Shown here piece by piece: positions 16,063-26,367 of a DNA stretch of 64,000 nucleotides. A model generated the notes under the pieces. That model saw nothing but the letters and a program-made list of their open reading frames with translations. It ran no database searches and was not told where the DNA came from. Origin of the DNA: JACKJP01 sp050249695 (GTDB lineage Bacteria; Pseudomonadota; Alphaproteobacteria; Rhizobiales; Tepidamorphaceae); contig JBFWQA010000001.1 in NCBI GenBank assembly GCA_050249695.1, positions 806,001 to 870,000 of the forward strand, given 5' to 3'. Made by a program: the position numbers and the translations under genes. The stretch's first letter is position 1; each line of letters starts with the position of its first letter.

Positions 16063-17694
16063 ATGGCCACCTACGACACGTCGAACCAGCCGCCGCCGTT
16101 CGAGGACGTCAACCTCTTCACGGCCAATCCGGCGCTGGCGCGCGCCGTCTCGTCCTTCGGTGCGGCGGCGCAGACGGAAGGGCTGGCGACCTATGGCCGA
16201 TGGGCCGGCGCCGCGGAAACCATCGCCCAGGGGCGCCTCGCCAATGCGAACCCGCCACGCCTCGTTGCCGTGGACGCACGTGGAGACCGGCGCGACGAGG
16301 TGCTCTTCCATCCCGCCTATCACTATTTCATGACTGAGGGTTTCGCCCACGGGCTGCATTGCTCCGGCTTCCAGCCCGGCGGCGTCCCGGCCGGCGGCGG
16401 CGCGCAGGTCGCGCGTTCGGCGAAGGTCAATATGCTCTCGCAGGTCGAGGCGGGGCATGTCTGCCCGCTGACCATGACCCACGCCTCGATTCCCGCGCTC
16501 GCGGACGCGGCGGCGGACAATCCGGCGGCGGAACGCTGGCTGTCGCGCATCTTCAGCCGCGACTACGATTCCCGCTTCGCGCCCGCCGCCGAGAAGACCG
16601 GCGTGACCCTCGGCATGGGCATGACCGAGAATCAGGGCGGAACCGACGTGCGCTCAAACGATACGACCGCACGCGCCGCCGACGGCGCATATGTGATCGA
16701 AGGGCAGAAATGGTTCATGTCGGCACCGATGTGCGACGCGTTTCTGATCCTCGCCCAGGCCAAGGGCGGCCTGACCTGCTTCATCCTGCCGCGCTTCGAC
16801 GAGGATGGCCGTCGCAACGGCCTCGAGTTCCAGCGCCTGAAGGACAAGCTGGGCAACCGTTCCAATGCCTCGTCGGAAGTCGTCTTCAACAAGGCGCGGG
16901 CCTTCTGCCTCGGCGAGGAGGGCCGGGGCGTGCCGACCATCATCAGGATGGTGACCCAGACGCGGCTGGATTGCGCGGCGAGCGCGGCCGGTATCGCGTT
17001 TCAGGCGCTGGCCCAGGCGATCCATCATGCCCGCCATCGACGCGTGTTCCAGAAGCGTCTGGTCGATCAGCCACTCATGCAATCGGTGCTGGGCGACATG
17101 GCGCTCGACGTGATGGCGGCGACGGCGGCGGCGACACGGCTTGCCGCTTCCTTCGACAGGGCGGATACGCACGAGGCGGAAGCGGCCTATCGCCGGATTC
17201 TGACGCCGGCGGTGAAATACTGGGCCTGCAAACTGCCGCCGCGTGTTGCGGTCGAGGCGATGGAATGCCTTGGCGGTAACGGCTACATCGAGGATTTTCC
17301 GCTTGCCCTCATCTATCGCGAAGCGCCGCTCAACGGCATATGGGAAGGGCCCGGCAATGTCATGGCGCTCGACCTCCTGCGCGCCGCCTTCCGCGAGCCC
17401 GACGCCGTCGAACAGGTCATCGGAGGTCTGGTCGCGGCGACGAACGGACATGATGCCGCGCGCAAGACGGCGGGTGACATCGCGTCGGCCCTGAAGGCGG
17501 GCGAGGGGCGGGCGCGAACAGCGGCGGAAAAACTGGCGCTGCTGGCAGCCTTCGCGGCGATGGTCGAGGCGGGCGATCCCTTCGCTGAGCATTTTGCCGA
17601 GGTGCGTCTTGGCGGTGATTACGGCGCGAGCTACGGCACCGGCATCGACGGCGGGGGCGAGGCGCTGATCGAGGCGGCGATGCCGGGCCGTTGA
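16063..17694 (+). CDS. AidB-like acyl-CoA dehydrogenase
   Basis: Flavoprotein of the acyl-CoA dehydrogenase superfamily, 543 residues, longer than ordinary members (about 380) and matching the AidB branch. Visible: MTENQGGTDVRSN and GQKWFMSAPMCDAFLILAQ in the middle domain, the QTRLDCAASAAG and AMECLGGNGYIED motifs of the C-terminal helical domain, then the extra C-terminal part. E. coli AidB is an adaptive-response protein, but its real substrate is unclear, and DNA protection is not implied here. The second ATG (16063) is preferred because GGAGGA ends six bases before it; the first ATG directly abuts that site. Confidence 0.9.
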   Translation: MATYDTSNQPPPFEDVNLFTANPALARAVSSFGAAAQTEGLATYGRWAGAAETIAQGRLANANPPRLVAVDARGDRRDEVLFHPAYHYFMTEGFAHGLHCSGFQPGGVPAGGGAQVARSAKVNMLSQVEAGHVCPLTMTHASIPALADAAADNPAAERWLSRIFSRDYDSRFAPAAEKTGVTLGMGMTENQGGTDVRSNDTTARAADGAYVIEGQKWFMSAPMCDAFLILAQAKGGLTCFILPRFDEDGRRNGLEFQRLKDKLGNRSNASSEVVFNKARAFCLGEEGRGVPTIIRMVTQTRLDCAASAAGIAFQALAQAIHHARHRRVFQKRLVDQPLMQSVLGDMALDVMAATAAATRLAASFDRADTHEAEAAYRRILTPAVKYWACKLPPRVAVEAMECLGGNGYIEDFPLALIYREAPLNGIWEGPGNVMALDLLRAAFREPDAVEQVIGGLVAATNGHDAARKTAGDIASALKAGEGRARTAAEKLALLAAFAAMVEAGDPFAEHFAEVRLGGDYGASYGTGIDGGGEALIEAAMPGR

Positions 17695-17697
17695 GGG

Positions 17698-18636
17698 TCA
17701 GGCGTAAAGCCACATCGCCAGCGGCAGTGTCAGCGGCGCAAGCAGCGTCTGCAATGTCAGGATCGCCGCCAGCAGGGGGGCATCCCCGCCCATCCGCCGT
17801 GCCATGACATAGCCGATTGTCGCGGAAGGCACCGACAGCGCGATGATCGCGACGCCCATGGCGTGGCCTTCAAGCGGAATGAATGACGCGAAAATCGCGC
17901 CGAACATGGGCATGACGAGCAGGCGCAGGAAGGTCGCGAGCACCAGCGCGACGCCGGGGCGGCGCAGATCGGTCAGCCGCAACCCCGCGCCGACGGAGAT
18001 CAGCGCGAGGGCGAGGGCGGCCTGACCGACCATGCCGAAGGCCGCGGCGAGCGTGGCGGGGAACTCGATGCCGGCCCCGGTCAGCAGCAGGTTGACGATG
18101 CCCCCCGCGACGCAGGACCAGATGAATGGGTTCTTCAGCACCTCTCGGACGACTGCCTCGGAATTCGGCCTGGTGCCCCCGGCATAGCGCGCGAGCACGT
18201 AGACCGACATCATATTGACGACCGGAATGAGGACCGCGAACGCGACCGCGATCAGCGCGACGCCTTCCGGCCCGTAAAAGCTGGATGCCAGTGCCAGCGC
18301 CACGAAGCCTGTCCAGCGCGTTGACCCCTGATAGATCGATGTGAAGGCGGGGCCGGAAATGTTCAGCGGCCCGGTCAGCAGCGGGTGCATCAGCAAAACA
18401 AGGGCGCTCATCGCCGTGACTGAGCAGAACAGGACCAGTGCGAGCGAACCGGCCGGCAGCGTGCTGAAGTCGGTGATCGCCAGCGATTTGATGATGATGG
18501 CGGGAAAGAGCACGTAGTAGCCGAGTTGGTCGACGCCGCGCCAGCCGGCCTCGTCGATCAGCTTCATGCGCTTGATGAACGCGCCGAGCACAATGACCAG
18601 GACGACGGGCATCAGTCCGGCGAAAGCGTCGCTCAT
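17698..18636 (-). CDS. AEC-family (auxin efflux carrier type) transporter
   Basis: Inner-membrane permease of 312 residues with around ten hydrophobic helices arranged as an inverted repeat. The N-terminal LPVVLVIVLGAFIKRMKLID and the LGYYVLFPAIIIKSLA segment are typical of AEC proteins such as malonate or other weak-acid transporters. The substrate is not deducible. It overlaps ruvX by four bases, so it is translated from the same message, and ends three bases from the convergent AidB-like gene. Confidence 0.85.
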   Translation of the reverse strand: MSDAFAGLMPVVLVIVLGAFIKRMKLIDEAGWRGVDQLGYYVLFPAIIIKSLAITDFSTLPAGSLALVLFCSVTAMSALVLLMHPLLTGPLNISGPAFTSIYQGSTRWTGFVALALASSFYGPEGVALIAVAFAVLIPVVNMMSVYVLARYAGGTRPNSEAVVREVLKNPFIWSCVAGGIVNLLLTGAGIEFPATLAAAFGMVGQAALALALISVGAGLRLTDLRRPGVALVLATFLRLLVMPMFGAIFASFIPLEGHAMGVAIIALSVPSATIGYVMARRMGGDAPLLAAILTLQTLLAPLTLPLAMWLYA

Positions 18637-19136
18637 CGGGCAGTCCGTCCCCTTGCGATATAGTCCAGCGCGCCCTGGAGGATATAGGCGGCGGCAGCGG
18701 CGTCGATCCGCGCCTTGCGTTTGGCGCGCGACATGTCGGCCTCGATCATCGCCCGTTCGGCGGCGGCCGTCGAAAGTCTTTCGTCCCAGAAGCCGATGGG
18801 CAGATCCGTCAGCTTTTCCAGATTTCGCACGAAGGCACGCACCGACTGGGCGCGCGGACCTTCAGTGCCGTCCATGTTGCGCGGCAGCCCGACGACGATA
18901 CCGGCGACGGCGTTGTCGCCGGCGAATCGCAAAAGCTCGGCTGCGTCGCCGGCGAACTTGCCGCGATTGATGACGTGGAAGGGGGTTGCGATCATCCGGC
19001 CCCGGTCGGACAGTGCAACGCCGATCGTCCTGGTGCCCGGATCGAGGCCCATCAGGGCGCCGGCCGCCGGGAGGTGCGCGGCAAACGCCTCGATGGTATA
19101 GCCGTCCCCGGACGTCTTGCCGCGATCCGTCTCCAT
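18633..19136 (-). CDS. ruvX: Holliday junction resolvase-like protein RuvX (YqgF)
   Basis: RNase H-fold protein of 167 residues implicated in 16S rRNA 5' maturation and perhaps junction resolution. The first catalytic strand is ALMGLDPGTRTIGVALSD near residue 28-45; VVGLPRNMDGTEGPRAQSVRAF, FWDERLSTAAAERAM and the acidic IDAAAAAYILQ segment follow, as expected for the family. The ATG at 19136 yields the ordinary rhizobial length; a much longer upstream frame is antisense to the UPF0173 gene. It is divergent from that gene and overlaps the AEC gene by ATGA. Confidence 0.92.
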   Translation of the reverse strand: METDRGKTSGDGYTIEAFAAHLPAAGALMGLDPGTRTIGVALSDRGRMIATPFHVINRGKFAGDAAELLRFAGDNAVAGIVVGLPRNMDGTEGPRAQSVRAFVRNLEKLTDLPIGFWDERLSTAAAERAMIEADMSRAKRKARIDAAAAAYILQGALDYIARGRTAR

Positions 19137-19274
19137 GGAACTTTTCTCCGGGGTTGAATCCCGCCGTGGACCTAGCATGATGCTCCCGGACCGGCCATCA
19201 CTATGATGCGGGACGCTCCGGACGGTGGGGGCGTCCGCTATCGCCGGAAACACAATGACCCTGGAGAATGCACA

Positions 19275-19985
19275 ATGAAGATCACCTGGTTCGGCCATTC
19301 GGCCTTCCGCATAGAGACGGGCAAGTCCGTGATCATGCTCGACCCTTTTCTTTCGGACAATCCGACCTGGACCGGCACCGTCGAGGAAGCCTCCAAGGGC
19401 GCCACGCACGTCCTTCTGACGCACGGGCACGACGACCACATCGGCGACACCGCCGCGATCTGCAAGGCGACCGGCGCGACGCTGGTCGCCAATTTCGAAA
19501 TCTGCATGTATCTGAACGGGCAGGGGGTGGAAAATATCTCGCCGGGCAATCATGGCGGAGAACAGGATCTTGGCGACTTCGCCGCGGCGATCGTGCCGGC
19601 GTGGCATTCCTCGGCCGCGACGGTGGACGGCAAGCTGCGCTATATGGGCAATCCGGGCGGTATCGTCGTCATGCCGAAGACGCCGGGTGAGCCGACGGTC
19701 TACCATGCCGGCGATACGTCGGTCTTCTCCGACATGGCACTGATCGACGAACTCTATGCGCCGACCGTCGGCTTCATCCCGATCGGCGACCGCTTCACGA
19801 TGGGCGCGCGTCAGGCCGCCTTCGCCTGCATGCGCTACTTCAATTTTGACACCGTCATTCCCTGTCACTACGGCACTTTCCCGATCATCGACCAGACGGC
19901 GGATTCCTTCGTCGAGCAGATGAGCGGTTCGCAGACCGAGGTGCTGGTGCCCAGGGTTGGCGAGGCGGTCAGGTTCGAGGCCTGA
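19275..19985 (+). CDS. UPF0173 metal-dependent hydrolase (metallo-beta-lactamase fold)
   Basis: Predicted cytoplasmic dinuclear-zinc hydrolase of 236 residues. The metal motif HGHDDHIGD is near residues 54-62, a third-ligand region PAWHSSA near 114, YHAGDTSVF near 147 and PCHYGTF near 197. The MKITWFGHSAFRIE start is characteristic of the UPF0173 group, whose physiological substrate is unknown to me. The ATG at 19275 follows GGAG at 19263; upstream codons are non-conserved. It stands alone, divergent from ruvX and 125 bases before gatC. Confidence 0.9.
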   Translation: MKITWFGHSAFRIETGKSVIMLDPFLSDNPTWTGTVEEASKGATHVLLTHGHDDHIGDTAAICKATGATLVANFEICMYLNGQGVENISPGNHGGEQDLGDFAAAIVPAWHSSAATVDGKLRYMGNPGGIVVMPKTPGEPTVYHAGDTSVFSDMALIDELYAPTVGFIPIGDRFTMGARQAAFACMRYFNFDTVIPCHYGTFPIIDQTADSFVEQMSGSQTEVLVPRVGEAVRFEA

Positions 19986-20110
19986 TCCGCATCCGCTTCC
20001 GGCGTTGCGCGCGCCCGCGCGCGGCGCTATCAAGCACGCGGGGCCGTTTCACGGCCCACCGCGCACTTTCTTGCGCGTTCTTGAAAGCTCAACCACGGGA
20101 GAACCCGCCG

Positions 20111-20398
20111 ATGTCGGTCGACAAGGCCACGGTACAGCGCATCGCGCATCTGGCGCGCATCGCCATCAGCGATGCCGACGCGGAACGGATGCAGGGCGAG
20201 CTCAACGCTATCCTCGGCTTCGTCGAGCAACTCGAGGCCGTGGACGTGGAGGGCGTGGAGCCGATGACGTCGGTGACGCCGATGACGCTGCGCCTGCGCG
20301 AGGATACGGTCACCGACGGAGAGATCGCGGACCGCATCGTCTCCAACGCCCCCGACACGGACGACAATTATTTTGTCGTGCCCAAAGTCGTCGAATAA
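20111..20398 (+). CDS. gatC: Asp/Glu-tRNA amidotransferase subunit C
   Basis: Small chaperone-like subunit (95 residues) of the GatCAB complex, which converts misacylated Glu-tRNA-Gln and Asp-tRNA-Asn into Gln- and Asn-tRNA. It begins MSVDKATVQRIAHLARIAISD and contains LNAILGFVEQLEAVDVEGVEP and the C-terminal NYFVVPKVVE, all standard. The start at 20111 follows GGGAG at 20099; the frame is open ten codons further. First gene of the gatCAB operon, 27 bases before gatA. Confidence 0.95.
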   Translation: MSVDKATVQRIAHLARIAISDADAERMQGELNAILGFVEQLEAVDVEGVEPMTSVTPMTLRLREDTVTDGEIADRIVSNAPDTDDNYFVVPKVVE

Positions 20399-20425
20399 GA
20401 CGGAATTCCGAAAGACAAGCCATTC

Positions 20426-22015
20426 ATGAACGAACTGACACAGGCGACCATTGGTGAACTGCGCCGCAAGCTCGATGCAGGGGATGTCTCCGCCGCCGAG
20501 CTGACGGAAGCGTTTCTCGGCGCGATCGAGGCCGCGAACCCGCATCTCAACGCGTTCGTCTCCGTTACCGGCGACAAGGCGCGCGCAATGGCGAAGGCGA
20601 GCGACGAGCGCATCGCGAAAGGCGAGGCGGGGCCGCTCGAGGGCATTCCGCTCGGCATCAAGGATCTGTTCTGCACCGAGGGCGTGCGCTCGCAGGCCTC
20701 CTCACACATTCTCAACGGTTTTGAACCGCCATACGAATCCACGGTCACGAGCCAGCTCTGGCGCGACGGCGCGGTCATGCTCGGCAAGCTGAACATGGAC
20801 GAGTTCGCGATGGGGTCGTCCAACGAGACAAGCTATGACGGGCCCGTCGTCAATCCCTGGCTGCCGGCGAACTGGACGCCGCAGATGGCACGGGGCGCGA
20901 CGGAAAGTGCAATGCGAGATGCGCCGCTGACGGGTAATGGCGCAGGCCGACGCCCGCAATTGGCCGAGCGGGCAAAAAAACTCTCCGGCCTGCTCGTGCC
21001 GGGCGGTTCGTCCGGTGGTTCGGCGGCCGCTGTCGCCGGTTTCATGTGCGCCGGCGCGACCGCGACGGATACCGGCGGCTCCATCCGGCAGCCGGCCGCA
21101 TTCACCGGCACGGTCGGCATCAAGCCGACCTATGGGCGCTGCTCGCGCTGGGGCGTGGTTGCCTTTGCCTCCTCGCTCGACCAGGCGGGCCCGATTGCCC
21201 GCAATGTGGAGGACGCGGCGATCCTGCTGCGTTCGATGGCAGGCTTCGATCCGAAGGATTCCACCAGCGCGGAGATGGCCGTTCCCGATTTCGCCGCCGC
21301 CGTGAAGGCGGGCGTGAAAGGTCGCAAGATCGGCATTCCGAAGGAATATCGCGTCGACGGCATGCCCGAGGAGATCGAGAAGCTCTGGTCCAACGGCATC
21401 GAGTGGCTGAAGGCAGAGGGCGTCGAGATCGTCGATATCTCCCTGCCCAACACGAAATACGCGCTGCCGGCCTATTATATCGTTGCGCCGGCGGAAGCCT
21501 CCTCCAACCTCGCGCGCTATGACGGCGTGCGCTACGGGCTGCGCGAGCAGGGCGGCGACATCGCCGGCATGTATGAAAAGACCCGCGCCGCCGGTTTCGG
21601 CCGGGAGGTTCAGCGCCGCATCATGATCGGCACCTATGTGCTTTCGGCGGGCTATTACGACGCATATTACATCCGCGCCCAGAAGGTGCGCACGCTGATC
21701 AAGAAGGATTTCGAGGACGTCTTCGCCGAAGGGATCGACGCGATCCTGACGCCCGCGACGCCGTCGGCGGCGTTCGGCATCGGCGCCATGGCCGATGCCT
21801 CGCCTATCGAAATGTATCTGAACGATATCTTCACCGTGACCGTCAACATGGCCGGCCTTCCCGGCATTGCCGTGCCGGCCGGCCTCGACGCGCAAGGGTT
21901 GCCGCTTGGCCTGCAGCTGATCGGCCGCCCCTTCGACGAGGAAACGCTGTTCGCCGCCGGGCAGGTGATCGAGAACGCCGCGGGGCGCTTTGTCCCGAAG
22001 ACGTGGTGGGCATGA
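20426..22015 (+). CDS. gatA: Asp/Glu-tRNA amidotransferase subunit A, with in-frame insertion
   Basis: Amidase subunit that releases ammonia from glutamine. 529 residues, against about 493 usually. The Ser-cisSer-Lys triad is complete: Lys79 (GIPLGIKD), cis-Ser195 (GGSSGGS) and nucleophile Ser219 (TDTGGSIRQP). Between NPW (143-145) and VPGGSSGG (191-198) there are 45 residues where relatives as I recall them have about nine, giving an insertion near 36 residues with codons (CGA, GGT, AAT, AAA AAA) rarer in the flanks. Since the frame and the triad survive, the protein is probably active. Flanked by gatC and gatB. Confidence 0.94.
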   Translation: MNELTQATIGELRRKLDAGDVSAAELTEAFLGAIEAANPHLNAFVSVTGDKARAMAKASDERIAKGEAGPLEGIPLGIKDLFCTEGVRSQASSHILNGFEPPYESTVTSQLWRDGAVMLGKLNMDEFAMGSSNETSYDGPVVNPWLPANWTPQMARGATESAMRDAPLTGNGAGRRPQLAERAKKLSGLLVPGGSSGGSAAAVAGFMCAGATATDTGGSIRQPAAFTGTVGIKPTYGRCSRWGVVAFASSLDQAGPIARNVEDAAILLRSMAGFDPKDSTSAEMAVPDFAAAVKAGVKGRKIGIPKEYRVDGMPEEIEKLWSNGIEWLKAEGVEIVDISLPNTKYALPAYYIVAPAEASSNLARYDGVRYGLREQGGDIAGMYEKTRAAGFGREVQRRIMIGTYVLSAGYYDAYYIRAQKVRTLIKKDFEDVFAEGIDAILTPATPSAAFGIGAMADASPIEMYLNDIFTVTVNMAGLPGIAVPAGLDAQGLPLGLQLIGRPFDEETLFAAGQVIENAAGRFVPKTWWA

Positions 22016-22028
22016 GGGACGACAGACG

Positions 22029-23513
<1,485 letters not shown>

Positions 23514-23519
23514 CGGCCT

Positions 23520-23984
23520 TCAGGCCGCGGACACCATCGGCACGACCGGATCGTGGACAACCAGCGTCTTGGCGACGATGTCGCCGAAGCGCTGCCGCTC
23601 CTTGGTCGCGAGGACGATGATCAGCCCGACGAGGTAGAGCAGGAGGCCGTCTATGATGCGCAGCGCGTTGCGGATCAGCGCCTGATTGAACGTGATCGGC
23701 GCGCCCGATTCCTTCACCACACGCGTGCGCACCATGAATTTGCCCGGCGTCTTGCCGAAGCGGAATTCCAGCCAGGAATAGATCAGCAGCATGAGCAGCG
23801 CGTAGGCGAAGAAAGGCCAGCCGGTGAGATTGACGTTGAAGTCGGCCTCGTCGGTCTGAGAAACCGTGCCGAAGGCCACCGAGAACATGAAGAAGATGGC
23901 CAGCGCGAAGACCAGATCGACAAGGCCTCCGGCGATCCGCAGGCCGGCGGTGGCGATATTCTGCGTCGCGATCCCGTCAGACAC
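23520..23984 (-). CDS. RDD-domain membrane protein
   Basis: Small inner-membrane protein of 154 residues with three or four hydrophobic segments. The RDD signature is visible as TAGLRIAGGLVDLVFALAI near the start, FGKTPGKFMVRTRVV in the loop, and RNALRIIDGLLLYLVGLI. Function is unknown; the family may include ion or small-molecule transporters. I prefer the GTG at 23984 because GGAGG lies eight bases upstream on the minus strand; an ATG 25 codons earlier would overlap the preceding gene more deeply. The chosen start overlaps the upstream gene by eight bases, implying co-translation. Confidence 0.8.
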   Translation of the reverse strand: MSDGIATQNIATAGLRIAGGLVDLVFALAIFFMFSVAFGTVSQTDEADFNVNLTGWPFFAYALLMLLIYSWLEFRFGKTPGKFMVRTRVVKESGAPITFNQALIRNALRIIDGLLLYLVGLIIVLATKERQRFGDIVAKTLVVHDPVVPMVSAA

Positions 23985-24432
23985 TTCGTTGTCCTCCCCC
24001 CTCAGGCGCGCTGCGACTATAGCGAATGTTGAAACTGTCCAGAAGCCACTTGCCGTCATGCCGTGACAGAACGAGGTCTATTCTGGCGGCACCGAACTCG
24101 AACTTGACGAGGGTCGTCAGCTTGGCGTTCTGCGTGCTCGTTTCGAATTCCTGGACGCCGACATATTCGGTGACGTGGCCAAGGGCGACCAGGGGATAGG
24201 TATCGACGCCCATCCCCTTCTCCTCGACATGCTGCTTCAGGTCGGGGCTGGCATATCGCAGCATCGTCTGCCGATCCCAGCGATGGTCGGCCATGTCGCG
24301 GATCATCGGCTCGACGGCGGCGTTCAGTTCGGCGCGGGCGCCCGAGAGCTTGGCGAAGAGCAGCGCGCCGCTGCCGGCAAGGCCGCCGAGCACGAGAAAG
24401 AGAATGAGAACGATCTTGGCCCATCTCGGCAT
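23977..24432 (-). CDS. Membrane-anchored protein of unknown function
   Basis: 151 residues. One N-terminal transmembrane helix (about 6-28, VLILFLVLGGLAGSGALLF) is followed by a soluble region of about 120 residues, probably periplasmic, with alternating hydrophobic strands near the C-terminus (KLTTLVKFEFGAARIDLVLSRHDGKWLLDSFNI) that look like a cystatin- or NTF2-like sheet. I cannot assign a family. It overlaps the RDD gene by eight bases, and the pair probably functions together. The upstream porin gene ends 138 bases away, with a terminator between. Confidence 0.7.
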   Translation of the reverse strand: MPRWAKIVLILFLVLGGLAGSGALLFAKLSGARAELNAAVEPMIRDMADHRWDRQTMLRYASPDLKQHVEEKGMGVDTYPLVALGHVTEYVGVQEFETSTQNAKLTTLVKFEFGAARIDLVLSRHDGKWLLDSFNIRYSRSAPEGGGQRSV

Positions 24433-24511
24433 GCGCGTGTCGTCGGCACCCTTCCAGCGTCTGCTTCGACGATTAAAAGCGAGCGGGCGCAGCCGCGCAA
24501 TTGCCCGGACG

Positions 24512-24544
24512 AAAAAGGAAGGGCGCGCCCCTTGGGACGCGCCC
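24512..24544 (-). terminator. Rho-independent terminator of porin gene
   Basis: On the minus strand GGGCGCG (from 24544) pairs with CGCGCCC across a ten-base loop and is followed by TTCCTTTTT. It lies 26 bases after the outer-membrane protein stop and separates that gene from the two downstream minus-strand genes. Confidence 0.75.
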
Positions 24545-24569
24545 CGAACAATCCTCAGTGGCCGGTGGC

Positions 24570-25328
24570 CTACATGCTGCCGAACCGGTAGTTCAGCCCG
24601 ACGCGCGCGATGTGCATTTCGGTGTCGTCAAACGCGAAGTTGAACGGCGTGCCGCCGGAGACGCCGGTCGCCGTTTCGCCGTCGAAATGCACATAGAGAT
24701 ATTCAGCCTTCACAGACCAGTTGTTGGCGAGCATGAACTCGGCACCGCCCCCGACCGTCCAGCCCCAGTCGGATTCGGCGCTGGCGGCAATCGTGGACGG
24801 CCCGGCGGGTGCCGCCGTCGCGGTATCGGTCACGGAATACTCAAGATCCGAATAGGCCAGACCGCCCGTGGCGTATATGAGGCCGAATCCCGTCGCGACG
24901 CCGAGACGAGCCCGCAACGTCGCCAGGATGTCGGCGTCGGCGGCGTAGAAAGTGTCGCCGATATTGGCGACCGTGCGCCCGCCGGCCGAATAGTCCAGAT
25001 ACTGGATGTCGCCTTCGATGCCCCAGACCCAGTTGCTTGCGCCCTGCCAGTTATAGCCGATCTGAGCTCCGCCGATGAAACCGTTGTGGTCGCCGAGGGG
25101 AACGGTCTCGCCGGCGATATTGTAGCCGTTGAGGTCAGTGGCATAGCTGTCGGTGACGAACACGCCACCCGCATTGAGACCCGCATAGAAGCCCTGCCAG
25201 ACCGTCGGCGCAGGCGTCGAGTAGCTTTCCACAGGCGCCGGGGCGGGGGAGGGTTGCGGCATGTCCGCGGCGAGCGCCGGAACGGCAAGCAGCGTGATGG
25301 CGGAAGTTGTGAGCAGCAGCTTCTTCAT
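24570..25328 (-). CDS. Outer-membrane beta-barrel protein, Omp25/Omp31 type
   Basis: Predicted eight-stranded outer-membrane barrel, 252 residues. A cleavable signal peptide occupies residues 1-21 (MKKLLLTTSAITLLAVPALA, cleavage just after). The mature part has WQGFYAGLNAGG, IGGAQIGYNWQ, ANWVWGIEGDIQY, a central GWTVGGGAEFMLANNWSVKAEYLYVHF hairpin and a C-terminal ARVGLNYRF strand, extended by GSM. This is the Omp25/31-like family abundant in Brucella and rhizobia. The ATG at 25328 is set by the signal peptide; 46 earlier in-frame codons are not plausible. A terminator follows. Confidence 0.9.
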   Translation of the reverse strand: MKKLLLTTSAITLLAVPALAADMPQPSPAPAPVESYSTPAPTVWQGFYAGLNAGGVFVTDSYATDLNGYNIAGETVPLGDHNGFIGGAQIGYNWQGASNWVWGIEGDIQYLDYSAGGRTVANIGDTFYAADADILATLRARLGVATGFGLIYATGGLAYSDLEYSVTDTATAAPAGPSTIAASAESDWGWTVGGGAEFMLANNWSVKAEYLYVHFDGETATGVSGGTPFNFAFDDTEMHIARVGLNYRFGSM

Positions 25329-25777
25329 GGGTACGGTCCTTGAAACAGATGTGAAATGTTCGTGTTGCCTGAGCCCACAACTGCGGTCACCCCGATCGGG
25401 TTCAACCGGAAAATCCGTTTGGCTGAAGCTGTTGCAAAGATGCAACGGAACCTCTCGCCGGCGCAAATTGAACGGGCATCGGCGCAGCGCTCAGGCACCC
25501 TAATGCTGTCAAGCTCGGCACGTTGCCTTTCCAGCGGGATGGTTAGCGTTTCGTTTGCGCCCAAGGACCAGGGAACCGTCTCTGGATGGACGAAGCCATT
25601 GAAATAATAAATAAAAAATATGCGCGCCGGAAATTGGATTCAGATTTGATTCAAATTTTGTTTGGTTTTGCGTAACCCAAACGCTTAACGCGCTGTTCAA
25701 GCGGTCGCGCGATCATTCCTTCATCGATGCTGTGGGAGGCGTCAGGCGGCAGGGCCGCGACTTGGAGGGTTTGTGAA
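25329..25777. other. Divergent intergenic region, porin/SEL1
   Basis: 449 bases without a credible gene. It must hold the promoters of the porin (minus) and of the SEL1 gene (plus). A perfect 6+6 palindrome, GTTGCA-AAGA-TGCAAC, lies at 25431-25446, about 100 bases upstream of the porin start, and could be an operator. Positions 25600-25680 are strikingly AT-rich for this genome and contain two GATTC (GANTC) sites of the kind methylated by CcrM. Confidence 0.6.
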
Positions 25778-26047
25778 ATGGCTCATTTCGATATGCGGTC
25801 GATGGAAAGCGCGGCGGTCGAAGGCCGTCTCGACGCAGGCGAAGCGTTCTTCAGGCTTGGCATGATGTGTTCTCTGGGTGTGGAGACTGCGCCCGACCTC
25901 GTCAGCGCACACAAGTGGTTCAACATCGCTGCCTTGAAGGGCTACCGCGATGCGGCGCGCTATCGCCAGGAAGTGGCGGCCGAGATGTCGGCGGCTGAAA
26001 TCGCCAGTGCCCAGCGCGCGGCGCGCGAGTGGCTGACGGTCCACTGA
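25778..26047 (+). CDS. SEL1-like repeat protein
   Basis: 89-residue cytoplasmic protein with one clear SEL1 repeat: AFFRLGMMCSLG followed by DLVSAHKWFNIAALKGYRDAARYR. These TPR-related helical pairs mediate protein-protein contacts. The C-terminal helix (EMSAAEIASAQRAAREW) is the usual capping segment in small rhizobial members. GGAGGG at 25764-25769 supports the ATG at 25778 over one 17 codons upstream. It is monocistronic, between the porin promoter region and tRNA-Ser. The partner is unknown. Confidence 0.8.
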   Translation: MAHFDMRSMESAAVEGRLDAGEAFFRLGMMCSLGVETAPDLVSAHKWFNIAALKGYRDAARYRQEVAAEMSAAEIASAQRAAREWLTVH

Positions 26048-26141
26048 TTTGCGGCAGCCGCGGCGTTCCTTGGAGGTTGGGGCGATACCCCCGCGCCCGC
26101 CGGGGGCAGGGCGCATGTCCTCGGAATGGACCGAATGAATC

Positions 26142-26234
26142 TGGCGGAGACGGGGGGATTCGAACCCCCGAGACGGGTTTACCCCGCCTAACGGTTTAGC
26201 AAACCGCCGCCTTCAGCCACTCGGCCACGTCTCC
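26142..26234 (-). tRNA. tRNA-Ser (anticodon GCT)
   Basis: 93 bases on the minus strand. The acceptor GGAGACG pairs with CGTCTCC; the D-loop, a TTTGCTA anticodon loop (GCT, reading AGC/AGU), a long variable arm expected for serine, the GGTTCGAATCC T-arm and an encoded CCA end are all visible. The 3' end faces left (26142). Confidence 0.96.
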
Positions 26235-26367
26235 GGCGCGCCGGTTCGGCGCGCCACCGCAATAGCCGGGTTGCGCACGACAAATCAAGCGCCGCGATGA
26301 GGATTTCTGGTTGACGGCCTCAAGGGGAAGCGTGGTCGCCGTTCCAGCATGGATTTCCGGATTCGTT

